The notes below the pieces were generated by a model. The model was not told where the DNA came from. It did not search any database and saw nothing but the letters and a program-made list of their open reading frames with translations. A program made the translations under genes and the position numbers. Positions 35,504 to 44,293 of a stretch of 47,179 nt of DNA are shown one piece after another (position 1 is the first letter of the stretch; every line of letters starts with the position of its first letter). This DNA is from Lachnospiraceae bacterium. Lineage in GTDB: Bacteria > Bacillota > Clostridia > Lachnospirales > Lachnospiraceae. The stretch is from positions 1 through 47,179 of the forward strand of contig JAFSGY010000114.1 of assembly GCA_017440575.1 (NCBI GenBank), read 5' to 3'.

Positions 35504-37183
35504 ATGGAATTGGAAAAGCAAGAGAAAATAGGGAATGTGATATTGGATTATACGTATTATAAAGGTAAGGATTTATATTCAGATGGAGATATTGAAGATG
35601 AATTATTAGATTTGGTACAGGAGGATAATTGGAGAGAATGCGTAAAGTGGAATCAAAAGTGGCCTATTTTGTATCATTTATCCGATGTTAGACATAATTT
35701 GTTGGAATGGTATCCGATGCAAGGGGCAGATGTATTAGAGATCGGTTCCGGATGTGGTGGGGTAACAGGCGTGTTGAGTGAAAAGGCAAAATCCGTTACC
35801 TGCATAGAACTATCCAAAAGACGGTCGATGATTAATGCGTATCGAAATAAAGAAAAATCCAATATAAGAATCATGGTTGGCAATTTTCAAGACATTGTAG
35901 TGGATAAGAAATTTGATATTGTGACATTGATCGGTGTATGGGAATATTCAAAGCTTTATGTAAAAAGCAATAAACCATATCATGAAATGCTGAGTATTAT
36001 TCAAAAATATCTGAAACCCGATGGAAAAGTATTGATTGCTATAGAAAATAAAATGGGATTGAAATATTGGAATGGGGCAGCAGAAGACCATACAGGGGTC
36101 TGTTATAGTGGAATTAATGATTATGTAGAAGGTAAGAAAAATGTGAGAACCTTTTCTAAACCTGAAATAGAAAACATCTTACAAGAAAGTGGTTTTGAAA
36201 AGTATCAATTTTATTATCCGGTACCTGATTATAAGTTACCTAGTACTGTTTATAGCGATTTGCTACAACCGACTGTTAGCAAGGTGAGGTGTTATAAGGA
36301 TAATTATGATAATCCTAGAATGTACAATTTTTATGAGGCAGTTGCGTATGACCAAATCATAAGAGATAATATGTTTCCGTATTTTGCAAATTCTTTTTTA
36401 GTAGTTGCAGGCAAGGTACAGGAAGGGGTGGCTTTTGCAAAATATTGTAGAGAAAGAAGGGCGCAATTTAGGATTGCAACCTATATAGAGAAGCAAGAAG
36501 GGAAAAAGTGGGTTATAAAAAAACCTTTACACGAAAGCGCAAAAGATCATGTTCTGAAGATGAAATACAAGGAAGATGTATGGAAAAGGATTCTGCCGAA
36601 TCTGGAATGTGTGGTGGGAATGACAAAAGGAGATTGTTACTACTCGGAATATGTAGAAGGAATGGATGTAGATGCGTATTTGTATGATGACAGGTTGCAC
36701 ACAGACAGATTTATTGGTCAGATAAGAGCTTTTGTTGATAAATACCTAACTGCGCCACAAGAGGAAACGAGCGCATTTGTATGTACAAAGGAATTTGTAG
36801 AGATATTTGGAGAAGAATATCCGAAGAATGCGGTATCGCTAAGATGCACCAATATTGATTTGGCATTTTCTAATCTTAGAATGGCGCAGAATGGGAAGAT
36901 ATACTGTTTTGATTATGAATGGATTTTTGATTTTCCGATTCCATACGAATATGCACTTTGGCGTGCGTATATGCAATTATATAGTAAATATATTATTTAT
37001 TTGAAGGAGGAGAAATCTTTAGTTGATTTTCTGAAGGAATTGGGAATTGAAAGTGAAAATCATAAAATCTACACAAATATGGAAAAACATTTCTTGGAAT
37101 ATGTGCATGGAAAATATAAGCAAGAACAGTATTTAAGAAATTATCGAAAAGGTTCAATTGAACAGAAGATTAGAATGATGTAA
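35504..37183 (+). CDS. SAM methyltransferase fused to a kinase-like domain, WbdD-like plan (559 aa)
   Basis: Residues ~50-250 are a class I methyltransferase: VLEIGSGCGGVTGVL (about 76-90), CIELSKRRSMINA, FDIVTLIGVWEYS, LKPDGKVLIAIENKMGL. Residues ~290-540 look like a phosphotransferase fold: WVIKKPLHESA (candidate ATP Lys), YYSEYVEGMDVDAYL, NIDLAFSNL (about 449-457, compare the H-x-D-x4-N catalytic loop, His replaced by Asn) and IYCFDYEWIFDF (compare D-F-G/D-F-E). Methyltransferase plus kinase in one chain is the arrangement of WbdD, which caps O-antigen chains with a methyl phosphate. Capping the island's glycan is an inference. GGGGAGG lies before the ATG. Confidence 0.75.
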   Translation: MELEKQEKIGNVILDYTYYKGKDLYSDGDIEDELLDLVQEDNWRECVKWNQKWPILYHLSDVRHNLLEWYPMQGADVLEIGSGCGGVTGVLSEKAKSVTCIELSKRRSMINAYRNKEKSNIRIMVGNFQDIVVDKKFDIVTLIGVWEYSKLYVKSNKPYHEMLSIIQKYLKPDGKVLIAIENKMGLKYWNGAAEDHTGVCYSGINDYVEGKKNVRTFSKPEIENILQESGFEKYQFYYPVPDYKLPSTVYSDLLQPTVSKVRCYKDNYDNPRMYNFYEAVAYDQIIRDNMFPYFANSFLVVAGKVQEGVAFAKYCRERRAQFRIATYIEKQEGKKWVIKKPLHESAKDHVLKMKYKEDVWKRILPNLECVVGMTKGDCYYSEYVEGMDVDAYLYDDRLHTDRFIGQIRAFVDKYLTAPQEETSAFVCTKEFVEIFGEEYPKNAVSLRCTNIDLAFSNLRMAQNGKIYCFDYEWIFDFPIPYEYALWRAYMQLYSKYIIYLKEEKSLVDFLKELGIESENHKIYTNMEKHFLEYVHGKYKQEQYLRNYRKGSIEQKIRMM

Positions 37184-37207
37184 ATAGAATATCGCTGGGA
37201 GAACAGG

Positions 37208-38302
37208 ATGAAAATATCTATTATAACGGTTTGTTACAACAGTGCCAAAACCATAGAAAGAACCATTCAAAGTGTGATAGCGCAAAAGTATGAGAAGTTG
37301 GAATATATTGTCGTAGACGGTGGTTCGACAGATGGTACACTGGAGATATTACAGCAATATAGAGGATATATTGATGTGCTGATATCAGAACCTGACCAGG
37401 GAATCTATGATGCGATGAATAAGGGATTACAGCGGATAACCGGCGAGGTATTTGCCTTTTTAAATAGTGATGACTGGTATGCAGAAGGGGTTCTGCGGTC
37501 TGTAAGAGAGTATTTTCAAACAAATGATGTGGATATGATTAGTGGTAATCTATATCGGGTGGATGCGGAGGAGATAAAACCGATTATTGTAGACAGAGCG
37601 CATGCAGAAGATATCTACTATCGGGTATTGTATCAACATCCGGCATTATTTGCTCGAAAAGCTGTCTATGATAAATTGGGAGGATTCGATACCAGATATA
37701 AGATTGCAGCAGATACAGACTGGGTGATGCGATGCTGTGCCAAGGGATGTAAGGTCTTATGTGTAGAGGACTATTATACGTATTTTAGTGTGGGAGGTAT
37801 CAGCAATCAAAAGAAACAAGAAGCATATAGAGAGCAGGCGCAGGCTGCGATAGCACTTGTACAGACATTGGACAATCCGGAGTTGTTGGCAAAGGTGACA
37901 GCACACTATGCAAAAAATATAAATAGGATGCAAGCTATGGAAGTCATTGAAGAGATGATACAACAACCATACCAATATAAGAATCATCACTTGAAGCCAC
38001 GCTATGTAATATGGGGAGCTGGATTACGAGGACGAAAATGTATCGATATATTCGAAGCGTTGGAGATAGAAGTAGTTCAAGTGGTAGATGCCAAGTTGTA
38101 TGGAACGTATTGCGGTAAATATCGGGTAGACAAAACAGATGATTTGGTGCAGGATGAAGCGATTATCATTACCCCTAAGGGGCATGAATCAGATATTCAA
38201 GAAGCATTGTTGCAACGAGGAATCAAAGCATCGCAATGTGTACCCTACGATACATTGCTGGAACAAATCGTAAGTTTAAAGGAGCTTGAAGCGAAGAGGT
38301 AA
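37208..38302 (+). CDS. GT2 glycosyltransferase with C-terminal Rossmann-like module (364 aa)
   Basis: The GT-A domain (1-230) belongs to the WcaA/WcaE-like subgroup: MKISIITVCYNSAKTIERTI, VVDGGSTDGTLEIL, SEPDQGIYDAMNKGL and FLNSDDWY. HPALFARKAVYDKLGGFD is the usual acceptor-side motif. Residues ~264-350 form the Rossmann-like module: RYVIWGAGLRGRKCIDIF, VVDAKLYG, AIIITPKGHESDI. It ends 7 nt before the chosen start of the next gene. Confidence 0.87.
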   Translation: MKISIITVCYNSAKTIERTIQSVIAQKYEKLEYIVVDGGSTDGTLEILQQYRGYIDVLISEPDQGIYDAMNKGLQRITGEVFAFLNSDDWYAEGVLRSVREYFQTNDVDMISGNLYRVDAEEIKPIIVDRAHAEDIYYRVLYQHPALFARKAVYDKLGGFDTRYKIAADTDWVMRCCAKGCKVLCVEDYYTYFSVGGISNQKKQEAYREQAQAAIALVQTLDNPELLAKVTAHYAKNINRMQAMEVIEEMIQQPYQYKNHHLKPRYVIWGAGLRGRKCIDIFEALEIEVVQVVDAKLYGTYCGKYRVDKTDDLVQDEAIIITPKGHESDIQEALLQRGIKASQCVPYDTLLEQIVSLKELEAKR

Positions 38303-38309
38303 CGAGGAT

Positions 38310-39893
38310 ATGCAGTTATGTGGGAAAAAGATATTATATTTTATGGACAATTATACTAAGCTTGGTGGTGCGGCGCATACGACATTACGGCAGGCTATTT
38401 TGATGAAAAAAGCTGGACTGCAAGTAGAAGTCGTTGTGTCTGATTATGTGCGAGAGGTATGTAAAGACTATATACGTATCTGTGAAAAGTATCAGATTCC
38501 GATTCATATACAAACTTTTTCTGTTAGCAATCAGCCAGAAGGCATCGATGTGTGTGGGATATGGGAACATTATGAGACATTAGAGGCATTTGTGGCTGAA
38601 CAACAGCCGGATATCCTGCATTCTGTGCAGCTTAATCCTACGTTGGAATTGGTGAGCAGGAGGCTGGGCATTCCGCATGCGATGAATATTTATTATATTG
38701 AAAATTATTTTTGGAGGTTTTCCTATGAAGACGTATTTCCGAAGTATCATATTTGTGATTCACAATATTATGCCAATATATGGAAGGAATTGATAAATAC
38801 ACATTCGTATTGCGTTAGAACGGTGGTAGACTTTGCAACGGATAAGGTACTTAGGGAGAAAGAACTGGCGGGAAAGAAGCCCCTTCGCATTGTGGTAGTG
38901 GGGAATGTATGTGAAAGAAAGAATCAGTTGGAAGTAATCAAAGCTTTTCATAAATTAATAGCTGCAGGAAGCTTTGCAACTTTGGATTTGTACGGTAATA
39001 TCGCAAAGGAGTATGGAGAGAGATGTGAGGAGTATATCAAGGATAATACCTTGCAGGAGTATGTGCAATTAAAAGGGTTTTGTGAAGATATGCAAGCGGT
39101 TTATCAGAATTATGATGTTTTGATTTGTGGAAGTCGAATGGAATCTTATCCGAATGTAATATCGGAGGCATTGGCCAGTGCATTATTGATTGTATCTACA
39201 CCGGTTGCAGGCGTTCCGGAGATTATTATAAATAAGTATAATGGATATCTAACTAAGGGATACGAGGCACAAGACTTTTATGAGAGCTTGTGTGATTGTA
39301 TCGAAGATATCAAGTGTGGAAGGAGCAAGATAATCTCAGAAGAGGCATGGAACACCTATATGGCACACCATACACAGGAAGCAGTTACGAACAGCTTACT
39401 TGCATGCTATGAAGATATCATAAATCATTATCATGACAGCAAAGTCGCAAAGTCTTATGGGATAGAAGATTTTCGACAAGAATATAAACGTTGGTATCAG
39501 TGGTACAAAGAGAACCAAGAATACTTTGACAATCCCCAATTTGCTAAAAAGAGTTTGTGGAAAATAAAACATATTTATGAAAATATCATGAGTAAGCAAT
39601 CGGAGATAACAAAATATTATATCTGGGGGACTGGAAAGTATGGAACAATATATTGGACAACGCTAAAGCAGTTATTGCCGGATTGGGAATGTGCAGGTTT
39701 TATAGATAGCTATAAAACAGGACAAATGGAGGGGATTCGTATTTGCTCCTTTGCAGAGATTTGTGAGGAAAGAGAGCGTGCGATTATCTTTGTGGGAGTC
39801 ATCAATGGAATGCAGGATGTGATGGCCACCTTGGAAAAAGAAGGTTATGAATACAATAAGTCCTATTATATGTTACAACCAGTAGAGTGGTAG
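38310..39893 (+). CDS. GT4 glycosyltransferase with C-terminal Rossmann-like module (527 aa)
   Basis: The start is ATG 38310, 10 nt after AGAGG; a TTG at 38286 would overlap the previous gene. The GT-B core (1-370) has KILYFMDNYTKLGGAAHTTL at the N-terminus, LRIVVVGNVCERKNQLEVI, and the donor-site segment SRMESYPNVISEALASALLI. After a helical linker, residues ~433-520 form the Rossmann-like module: KYYIWGTGKYGTIYWTTL, FIDSYKTGQ, IIFVGVINGMQDV. It is cytosolic. Confidence 0.86.
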   Translation: MQLCGKKILYFMDNYTKLGGAAHTTLRQAILMKKAGLQVEVVVSDYVREVCKDYIRICEKYQIPIHIQTFSVSNQPEGIDVCGIWEHYETLEAFVAEQQPDILHSVQLNPTLELVSRRLGIPHAMNIYYIENYFWRFSYEDVFPKYHICDSQYYANIWKELINTHSYCVRTVVDFATDKVLREKELAGKKPLRIVVVGNVCERKNQLEVIKAFHKLIAAGSFATLDLYGNIAKEYGERCEEYIKDNTLQEYVQLKGFCEDMQAVYQNYDVLICGSRMESYPNVISEALASALLIVSTPVAGVPEIIINKYNGYLTKGYEAQDFYESLCDCIEDIKCGRSKIISEEAWNTYMAHHTQEAVTNSLLACYEDIINHYHDSKVAKSYGIEDFRQEYKRWYQWYKENQEYFDNPQFAKKSLWKIKHIYENIMSKQSEITKYYIWGTGKYGTIYWTTLKQLLPDWECAGFIDSYKTGQMEGIRICSFAEICEERERAIIFVGVINGMQDVMATLEKEGYEYNKSYYMLQPVEW

Positions 39894-39918
39894 CAAAATA
39901 TGGGAAGGGTTAAGAGAT

Positions 39919-41430
39919 ATGCAATGGAATGACTGGTTACAGGAATGTAGTGGAAAGCAAGTTGTACTATATGGATTAGGAGCAGGAAGCGGTAACTTTT
40001 TAAGTCGTATCGATGAGCGTGTCACTCTTGTGGGTGTCATAGATAACGATGAGCGAAAAGCCGGAATGTTACTGGGAGCATACAAAGCGGAGGCTTATCA
40101 AAGGGAAATAGGTAAGATATGTATCCGCAACTCGACTTATATTACACAATACGATAAAGAAGAAACCGTATTTGTCGTAGCTAGTGCAAAGAGATATACG
40201 GAAATCGTACAGGAATTACAAAGGAATGGATTTGAGCAGATTTATTCTATACAGGATGTGGGACTGGCACTAAGTGATAAAGACAGCTTAGAGCAGGAAC
40301 AGCAAAGGTGTGCAATAGCATATTGTGAAGAACCGATTCAACAGAATAAAATAATTTTTTATTGTTATGCCAATTATGCTGACCATGAAAAATATATTTC
40401 AGAAGCGTTGCAGCAGAAAAATCTAGAGTTGGATTTGGTATGGCTTGTCAATGATAATCAGGTTCAATTACCGTTAGGGACGAGAAAAGTATTAAAATCC
40501 AACTGGAAACAAGTGCTACATGAAGTAGAAACTGCCAAGATGTGGATAGCAGATGTAGCGGTTCCTATGATGTGGAAGAAGAGGACAGAACAAATCTATA
40601 TCCAGACAAAGCACTGGGCAAGTGTGACTTTGAAAAAATTTTATTTGGATGCAAATACGTTTGATACAGAGCAGGATAAGCTTCAACATTGGAAAAGGGA
40701 AAGTGAAATCATAGATTGCATTGTAATAGGGAGCGAATTTGATAGAGAATCCTGCAAAAGAGGATTTGCCTTTGATAAGGAATTTATTCTGGCTGGTTCG
40801 CCACGTTCGGATGGTTTGTTTCGTAAAGAAAATAAAGAGAAAGTATATCGGTATTATCATCTGGACGAAGGGGTAAAGGTTTGTATGTATGCGCCAACTT
40901 ATCGATTTAGCAAGGAGCAGGGTAAGAGTGTACACCAGTCTCGAGAGATTGCATTAGCGTATGATAAGTTGCAAAAGGCATTGGAAGTACGATTTGGTGG
41001 GAAGTGGATGATAGCACTTCGGTTACATCCTTCCGTACGATTGGCAGTGAAAGATATGCAGTTATCTAATGATGTGATAGATGTAAGTGATTATGAGGAT
41101 AGTGAAGAGCTAGTCGCAGCGTTTGCAGTTACGATATCAGATTATTCGAGTCTGATGTTTGAACCTGCGTTTGTTCGTAAACCGGTATTTTTATATGCGA
41201 CTGATTTGAAGGATTATCTTGAAAATGAATATGAATTATTGATTCCTTATCACCAGTTGCCATTTGATATTGCGCAGAATAGTGATGTATTATGCGATAA
41301 GATTAGGAATTTTGATACCTTGGAATATGAACGGCGTGTAGAGTCGTTTTTTAGGCAATATGGTGTAGATGAAGATGGTCATGCAAGTGAACGAGTCGCA
41401 GGTATTATTTGTGCGAAATTAGGGGGATAA
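39919..41430 (+). CDS. CDP-glycerol glycerophosphotransferase family protein with N-terminal Rossmann-like module (503 aa)
   Basis: Residues ~14-110 form the Rossmann-like module: KQVVLYGLGAGSGNFLSRI, VIDNDERKAG, TVFVVASAKRYTEIV. Residues ~145-500 match the Glyphos_transf (TagF/TarF) family: IIFYCYANYADHEKYI, QIYIQTKHWASVTLKKFY, AGSPRSDGLF, CMYAPTYRF, IALRLHPS, VTISDYSSLMFEPAF. These enzymes transfer glycerol phosphate (or ribitol phosphate) from CDP donors. Classic TagF is membrane-associated, but no hydrophobic or amphipathic anchor is evident here. A paralog without the N-terminal module lies at 43083. Confidence 0.87.
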   Translation: MQWNDWLQECSGKQVVLYGLGAGSGNFLSRIDERVTLVGVIDNDERKAGMLLGAYKAEAYQREIGKICIRNSTYITQYDKEETVFVVASAKRYTEIVQELQRNGFEQIYSIQDVGLALSDKDSLEQEQQRCAIAYCEEPIQQNKIIFYCYANYADHEKYISEALQQKNLELDLVWLVNDNQVQLPLGTRKVLKSNWKQVLHEVETAKMWIADVAVPMMWKKRTEQIYIQTKHWASVTLKKFYLDANTFDTEQDKLQHWKRESEIIDCIVIGSEFDRESCKRGFAFDKEFILAGSPRSDGLFRKENKEKVYRYYHLDEGVKVCMYAPTYRFSKEQGKSVHQSREIALAYDKLQKALEVRFGGKWMIALRLHPSVRLAVKDMQLSNDVIDVSDYEDSEELVAAFAVTISDYSSLMFEPAFVRKPVFLYATDLKDYLENEYELLIPYHQLPFDIAQNSDVLCDKIRNFDTLEYERRVESFFRQYGVDEDGHASERVAGIICAKLGG

Positions 41431-41431
41431 G

Positions 41432-42670
41432 ATGAAGCATATCTATTTGTGGGGGGCTGGGAAAGGCTGTAAAAAAGTTCTGAAAAATGTGAAAAAGAAG
41501 AAAGTACATATTATGGGAATTATCGATAATAATCCCAAGCTAATTGGAAATAGAATCGAACAGATTTCGGTGCTTTCCTATTCACAAATAAAACCGGAGT
41601 ATGATTATATTGTGATTACAGCAGTGAAATATGAACCGATTGCATATCAGTTAAAAAGAGAATCGGTGGGATTGGATAGGGTAATTTCCTATTATAATAT
41701 GGAAGATTGTAATAATAATAAAGGGCATATTTTCAAAGGCAAAGCATGGAAGATAGATTTATTAGAATACAAACTTGAGCAATTAGAAAAGACTATGGAT
41801 ATTCGAATGCGCAATATGGGATATGAGATTATAGACAGGTGGAATGGTGGAAAGTATCAATTGCCTGTGGTACGAGAAGCGGAAGAAGCTGTAAATAAGA
41901 TTGTTAATGAAAAGAAATCTTTATTACGCTTTGGGGATGGTGAGTTTGAGATTATTGCAGGGAAGAATAGAGCAGTTTTTCAGTCTTGTAATGAGCTACT
42001 ATCGGCAAGATTACGGGAAGCAATTATGACAGAGGATGATAGAATCCTAATTGCGATTGCCAATAATTATGGATCTTTGGCAGAATATACGGACGATGTG
42101 GCAGATGGCATTAGGAGATATATGTCGGAAGAAGTTCGTGGTCAGCATCAGGCAGTATTATCTGATAGGACTTATTATGATGCGTATCTTTTTAAAGGGT
42201 ATTTTCCGTATCGCGATAAGACATTGGCAAGACAACGGTATGACCTGGTAAAAAAGATATGGGATAAGCGACAGGTTGTATTAATTGAAGGAGATATGAC
42301 AAGAACTGGTTGTGGCAATGATTTACTGGATAATGCATTGGGTGTAGAAAGAATTTTGGGACCGACTACAGAAGCTTTTGCTTATTATCAAGATTTGTTA
42401 CAAGAAGTTCGTAAGTTGAGTAAAGATAAGTTGATATTAGTTGCGTTAGGACCTGCAGGGAAGGTACTAGGATATGACTTGATACAAGAGGGGTATCAAG
42501 TGGTAGATATTGGACAATTGGATATGGATTATGAGTGGTATCTAGCAGGGGCTGAATATAGAATTTCGAATCCTAATAAGTATGTGTCACAATTGCCGAC
42601 TGCCTATGTAGGGGATTGGGAAGAGGAAGCATATTACCACCAAATCCTTGCAAGAGTCGGTGTGAAGTAG
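41432..42670 (+). CDS. GT-D fold (DUF1792) glycosyltransferase with N-terminal Rossmann-like module (412 aa)
   Basis: Residues 2-95 form the Rossmann-like module (KHIYLWGAGKGCKKVLKNV, GIIDNNPKLIG, YIVITAVKYEPIAY). Residues ~150-410 match the GT-D/DUF1792 family: SLLRFGDGEFEIIAG (about 162-176), CNELLSARLREAI, LIEGDMTRTGCGNDLL, LILVALGPAGKVLGYDL, and a C-terminal QLDMDYEWYL. The founding GT-D enzyme acts in glycosylation of the streptococcal serine-rich adhesin Fap1, so protein glycosylation is a natural context. It starts one base after the previous stop codon. Confidence 0.87.
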   Translation: MKHIYLWGAGKGCKKVLKNVKKKKVHIMGIIDNNPKLIGNRIEQISVLSYSQIKPEYDYIVITAVKYEPIAYQLKRESVGLDRVISYYNMEDCNNNKGHIFKGKAWKIDLLEYKLEQLEKTMDIRMRNMGYEIIDRWNGGKYQLPVVREAEEAVNKIVNEKKSLLRFGDGEFEIIAGKNRAVFQSCNELLSARLREAIMTEDDRILIAIANNYGSLAEYTDDVADGIRRYMSEEVRGQHQAVLSDRTYYDAYLFKGYFPYRDKTLARQRYDLVKKIWDKRQVVLIEGDMTRTGCGNDLLDNALGVERILGPTTEAFAYYQDLLQEVRKLSKDKLILVALGPAGKVLGYDLIQEGYQVVDIGQLDMDYEWYLAGAEYRISNPNKYVSQLPTAYVGDWEEEAYYHQILARVGVK

Positions 42671-42688
42671 AGGAGGAGTATGACAAAT

Positions 42689-43147
42689 ATGAAACTGGAT
42701 GAGAACTTGGTGTTTGATAAATTTATTTCCTTGGGCTGTCAATGTACAACTGCAAAGTCGATGAAGCAGTGTGGTTTTAGAGAAGTGTCAGGGTCTTTTG
42801 ATTAGTTTATTTCCTCATTGTAAGGTGTTCCAATACATAAGAATACGTTTATTGATGAAAAGCACCAGTGTATATATCCTCATGAGATTCAAGATGATTT
42901 TCAAGCAGAGATTGACGGTGTGATATAGAATTATCGCAGAAGAATTGAAAGATTTTATCAATATGTTCAAAATCCTGTTTGTTTTATTCGAACGGTTTCC
43001 AACCAAAGAGAAATCCAATATATCTGTGAGCAAACAGAGCGTATTCAAAACATCGTTATGAAGTGGAACTCAAAAAGTTGCATTGTCTTTATCTTTTGTA
43101 AAGGGCAAGAGGCAGAAGAAATCGGAAGAAGCAATTTGTGTGGATGA
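42689..43147 (+). pseudogene. DUF1796 (papain-like cysteine peptidase family) pseudogene
   Basis: AGGAGGAG (42671-42678) precedes ATG 42680 (1 nt) and ATG 42689 (10 nt, better). The frame reads FISLGCQCTTAKSMKQCGFR, EVSGSFD-stop-FISSL-stop, YPHEIQDDF, RRRIERFYQYVQNPVCFIR. The conserved SLGxxC, S-x-x-F-D-W and R-R-x-x-R-F segments are those of DUF1796. TAG at 42803-42805 stands where Trp is expected. TAA at 42821 and TAG at 42926 are further in-frame stops. The intact family is ~200 aa or more and often sits in glycan loci. The 3' end overlaps, in another frame, the 5' end of the next gene. Confidence 0.82.
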
Positions 43148-44288
43148 TGATCAATATAAAAAATATATGAAACAATGTATGAAATATCCCATAGCAGAGC
43201 GAAAAATAGTATTTCGAACGTATGCCAATTATGCAGATCATGAGAAGTATATAACAGAAGCTTTGATAAAGCAAACGGATGAGTTAGATATTGTGTGGTT
43301 AGTATCAGATGCTCATACGATGGTTCTGCAAGGGGTGCGTTTGGTATATGCAGGGAATAGAAAACAGGTTATCTATGAAATGGTAACTGCGAAGATATGG
43401 GTATCTGATTTACCAATTTTCGAATATATTGAAAAGCGCATAGGACAAATTTATATACAAACAAAACATTGGGCGAGTATAACATTAAAAAAGTTTTATA
43501 TGGATACAAGAGCTTTTGATAATGAACCTAAAAAACTGGCTTTATGGAAACGTGAACAGCGAATGATAGATTATATCTTAGTGGGTTCCGAATTTGATAA
43601 GGAATCTTGCAGACGTGGATTCGGAAAAAATGATGGCTTTGTAGAGGTTGGTTCACCACGTTCAGATGCGATGTTTCAGCTAGAAGCATGTAGGAGTAAG
43701 GTATGTGAACAGTTTAAATTGGCAAGCACATGCAAAATATTGTTATATGCTCCAACTTATTGTTTTGATGCTGAGAAAGAGAACAGTGTACATCAATCAA
43801 AAAATATAGAAATGGATTTTGAAAGGGTAAGAATGGCATTGCAACATAGATTTGGCGGTGATTGGAATATATTGTTGAGACTTCATCCGTCAGTTCGAAA
43901 GGAAATTAGAAACATGAAGCTTCCTGATTTTATAATAGATGCTAGTGAATATGTGGATAGTCAAGAATTGGTAGCTGCAGCGGATATTACGGTATCAGAC
44001 TATTCTAGTATTATGTTTGAGCCTGCATTTGCATTGAAACCGGTATGCTTGTTTGCCACTGATATGAAAGAGTATATTGCTAATGAATTTGAATTACTGA
44101 TTGATTATGATACACTTCCATTTCCAATAGCGGAAACGAATGACGAGTTGGTTAGAAATATAGAAAATTTTGACAAGGAAGTTTATGAGCAGAATGTAAC
44201 ATTGTTTTTAGATAAGTATGGAGTTCATGAGGATGGCCATGCCAGCGAGCGAGCAGCACAATTTATATCAAGTTTAATAGGGGAGTAA
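43083..44288 (+). CDS. CDP-glycerol glycerophosphotransferase family protein, paralog of the 39919 gene (start uncertain)
   Basis: From about residue 40 it follows the 39919 product closely: KIVFRTYANYADHEKYITEA, QIYIQTKHWASITLKKFY, VGSPRSDAMF, LLYAPTYCF, ILLRLHPS, VSDYSSIMFEPAF and EDGHASERAA at the end. The N-terminal Rossmann-like module of the paralog is missing. The longest frame begins at TTG 43083, inside the DUF1796 pseudogene and without a good ribosome site. GTG 43140 (GGAAG 11 nt upstream) and ATG 43167 are alternatives. The true N-terminus may have been disturbed when the upstream gene decayed. Catalytic motifs are intact. Confidence 0.83.
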   Translation: MSLSFVKGKRQKKSEEAICVDDDQYKKYMKQCMKYPIAERKIVFRTYANYADHEKYITEALIKQTDELDIVWLVSDAHTMVLQGVRLVYAGNRKQVIYEMVTAKIWVSDLPIFEYIEKRIGQIYIQTKHWASITLKKFYMDTRAFDNEPKKLALWKREQRMIDYILVGSEFDKESCRRGFGKNDGFVEVGSPRSDAMFQLEACRSKVCEQFKLASTCKILLYAPTYCFDAEKENSVHQSKNIEMDFERVRMALQHRFGGDWNILLRLHPSVRKEIRNMKLPDFIIDASEYVDSQELVAAADITVSDYSSIMFEPAFALKPVCLFATDMKEYIANEFELLIDYDTLPFPIAETNDELVRNIENFDKEVYEQNVTLFLDKYGVHEDGHASERAAQFISSLIGE

Positions 44289-44293
44289 AAATT

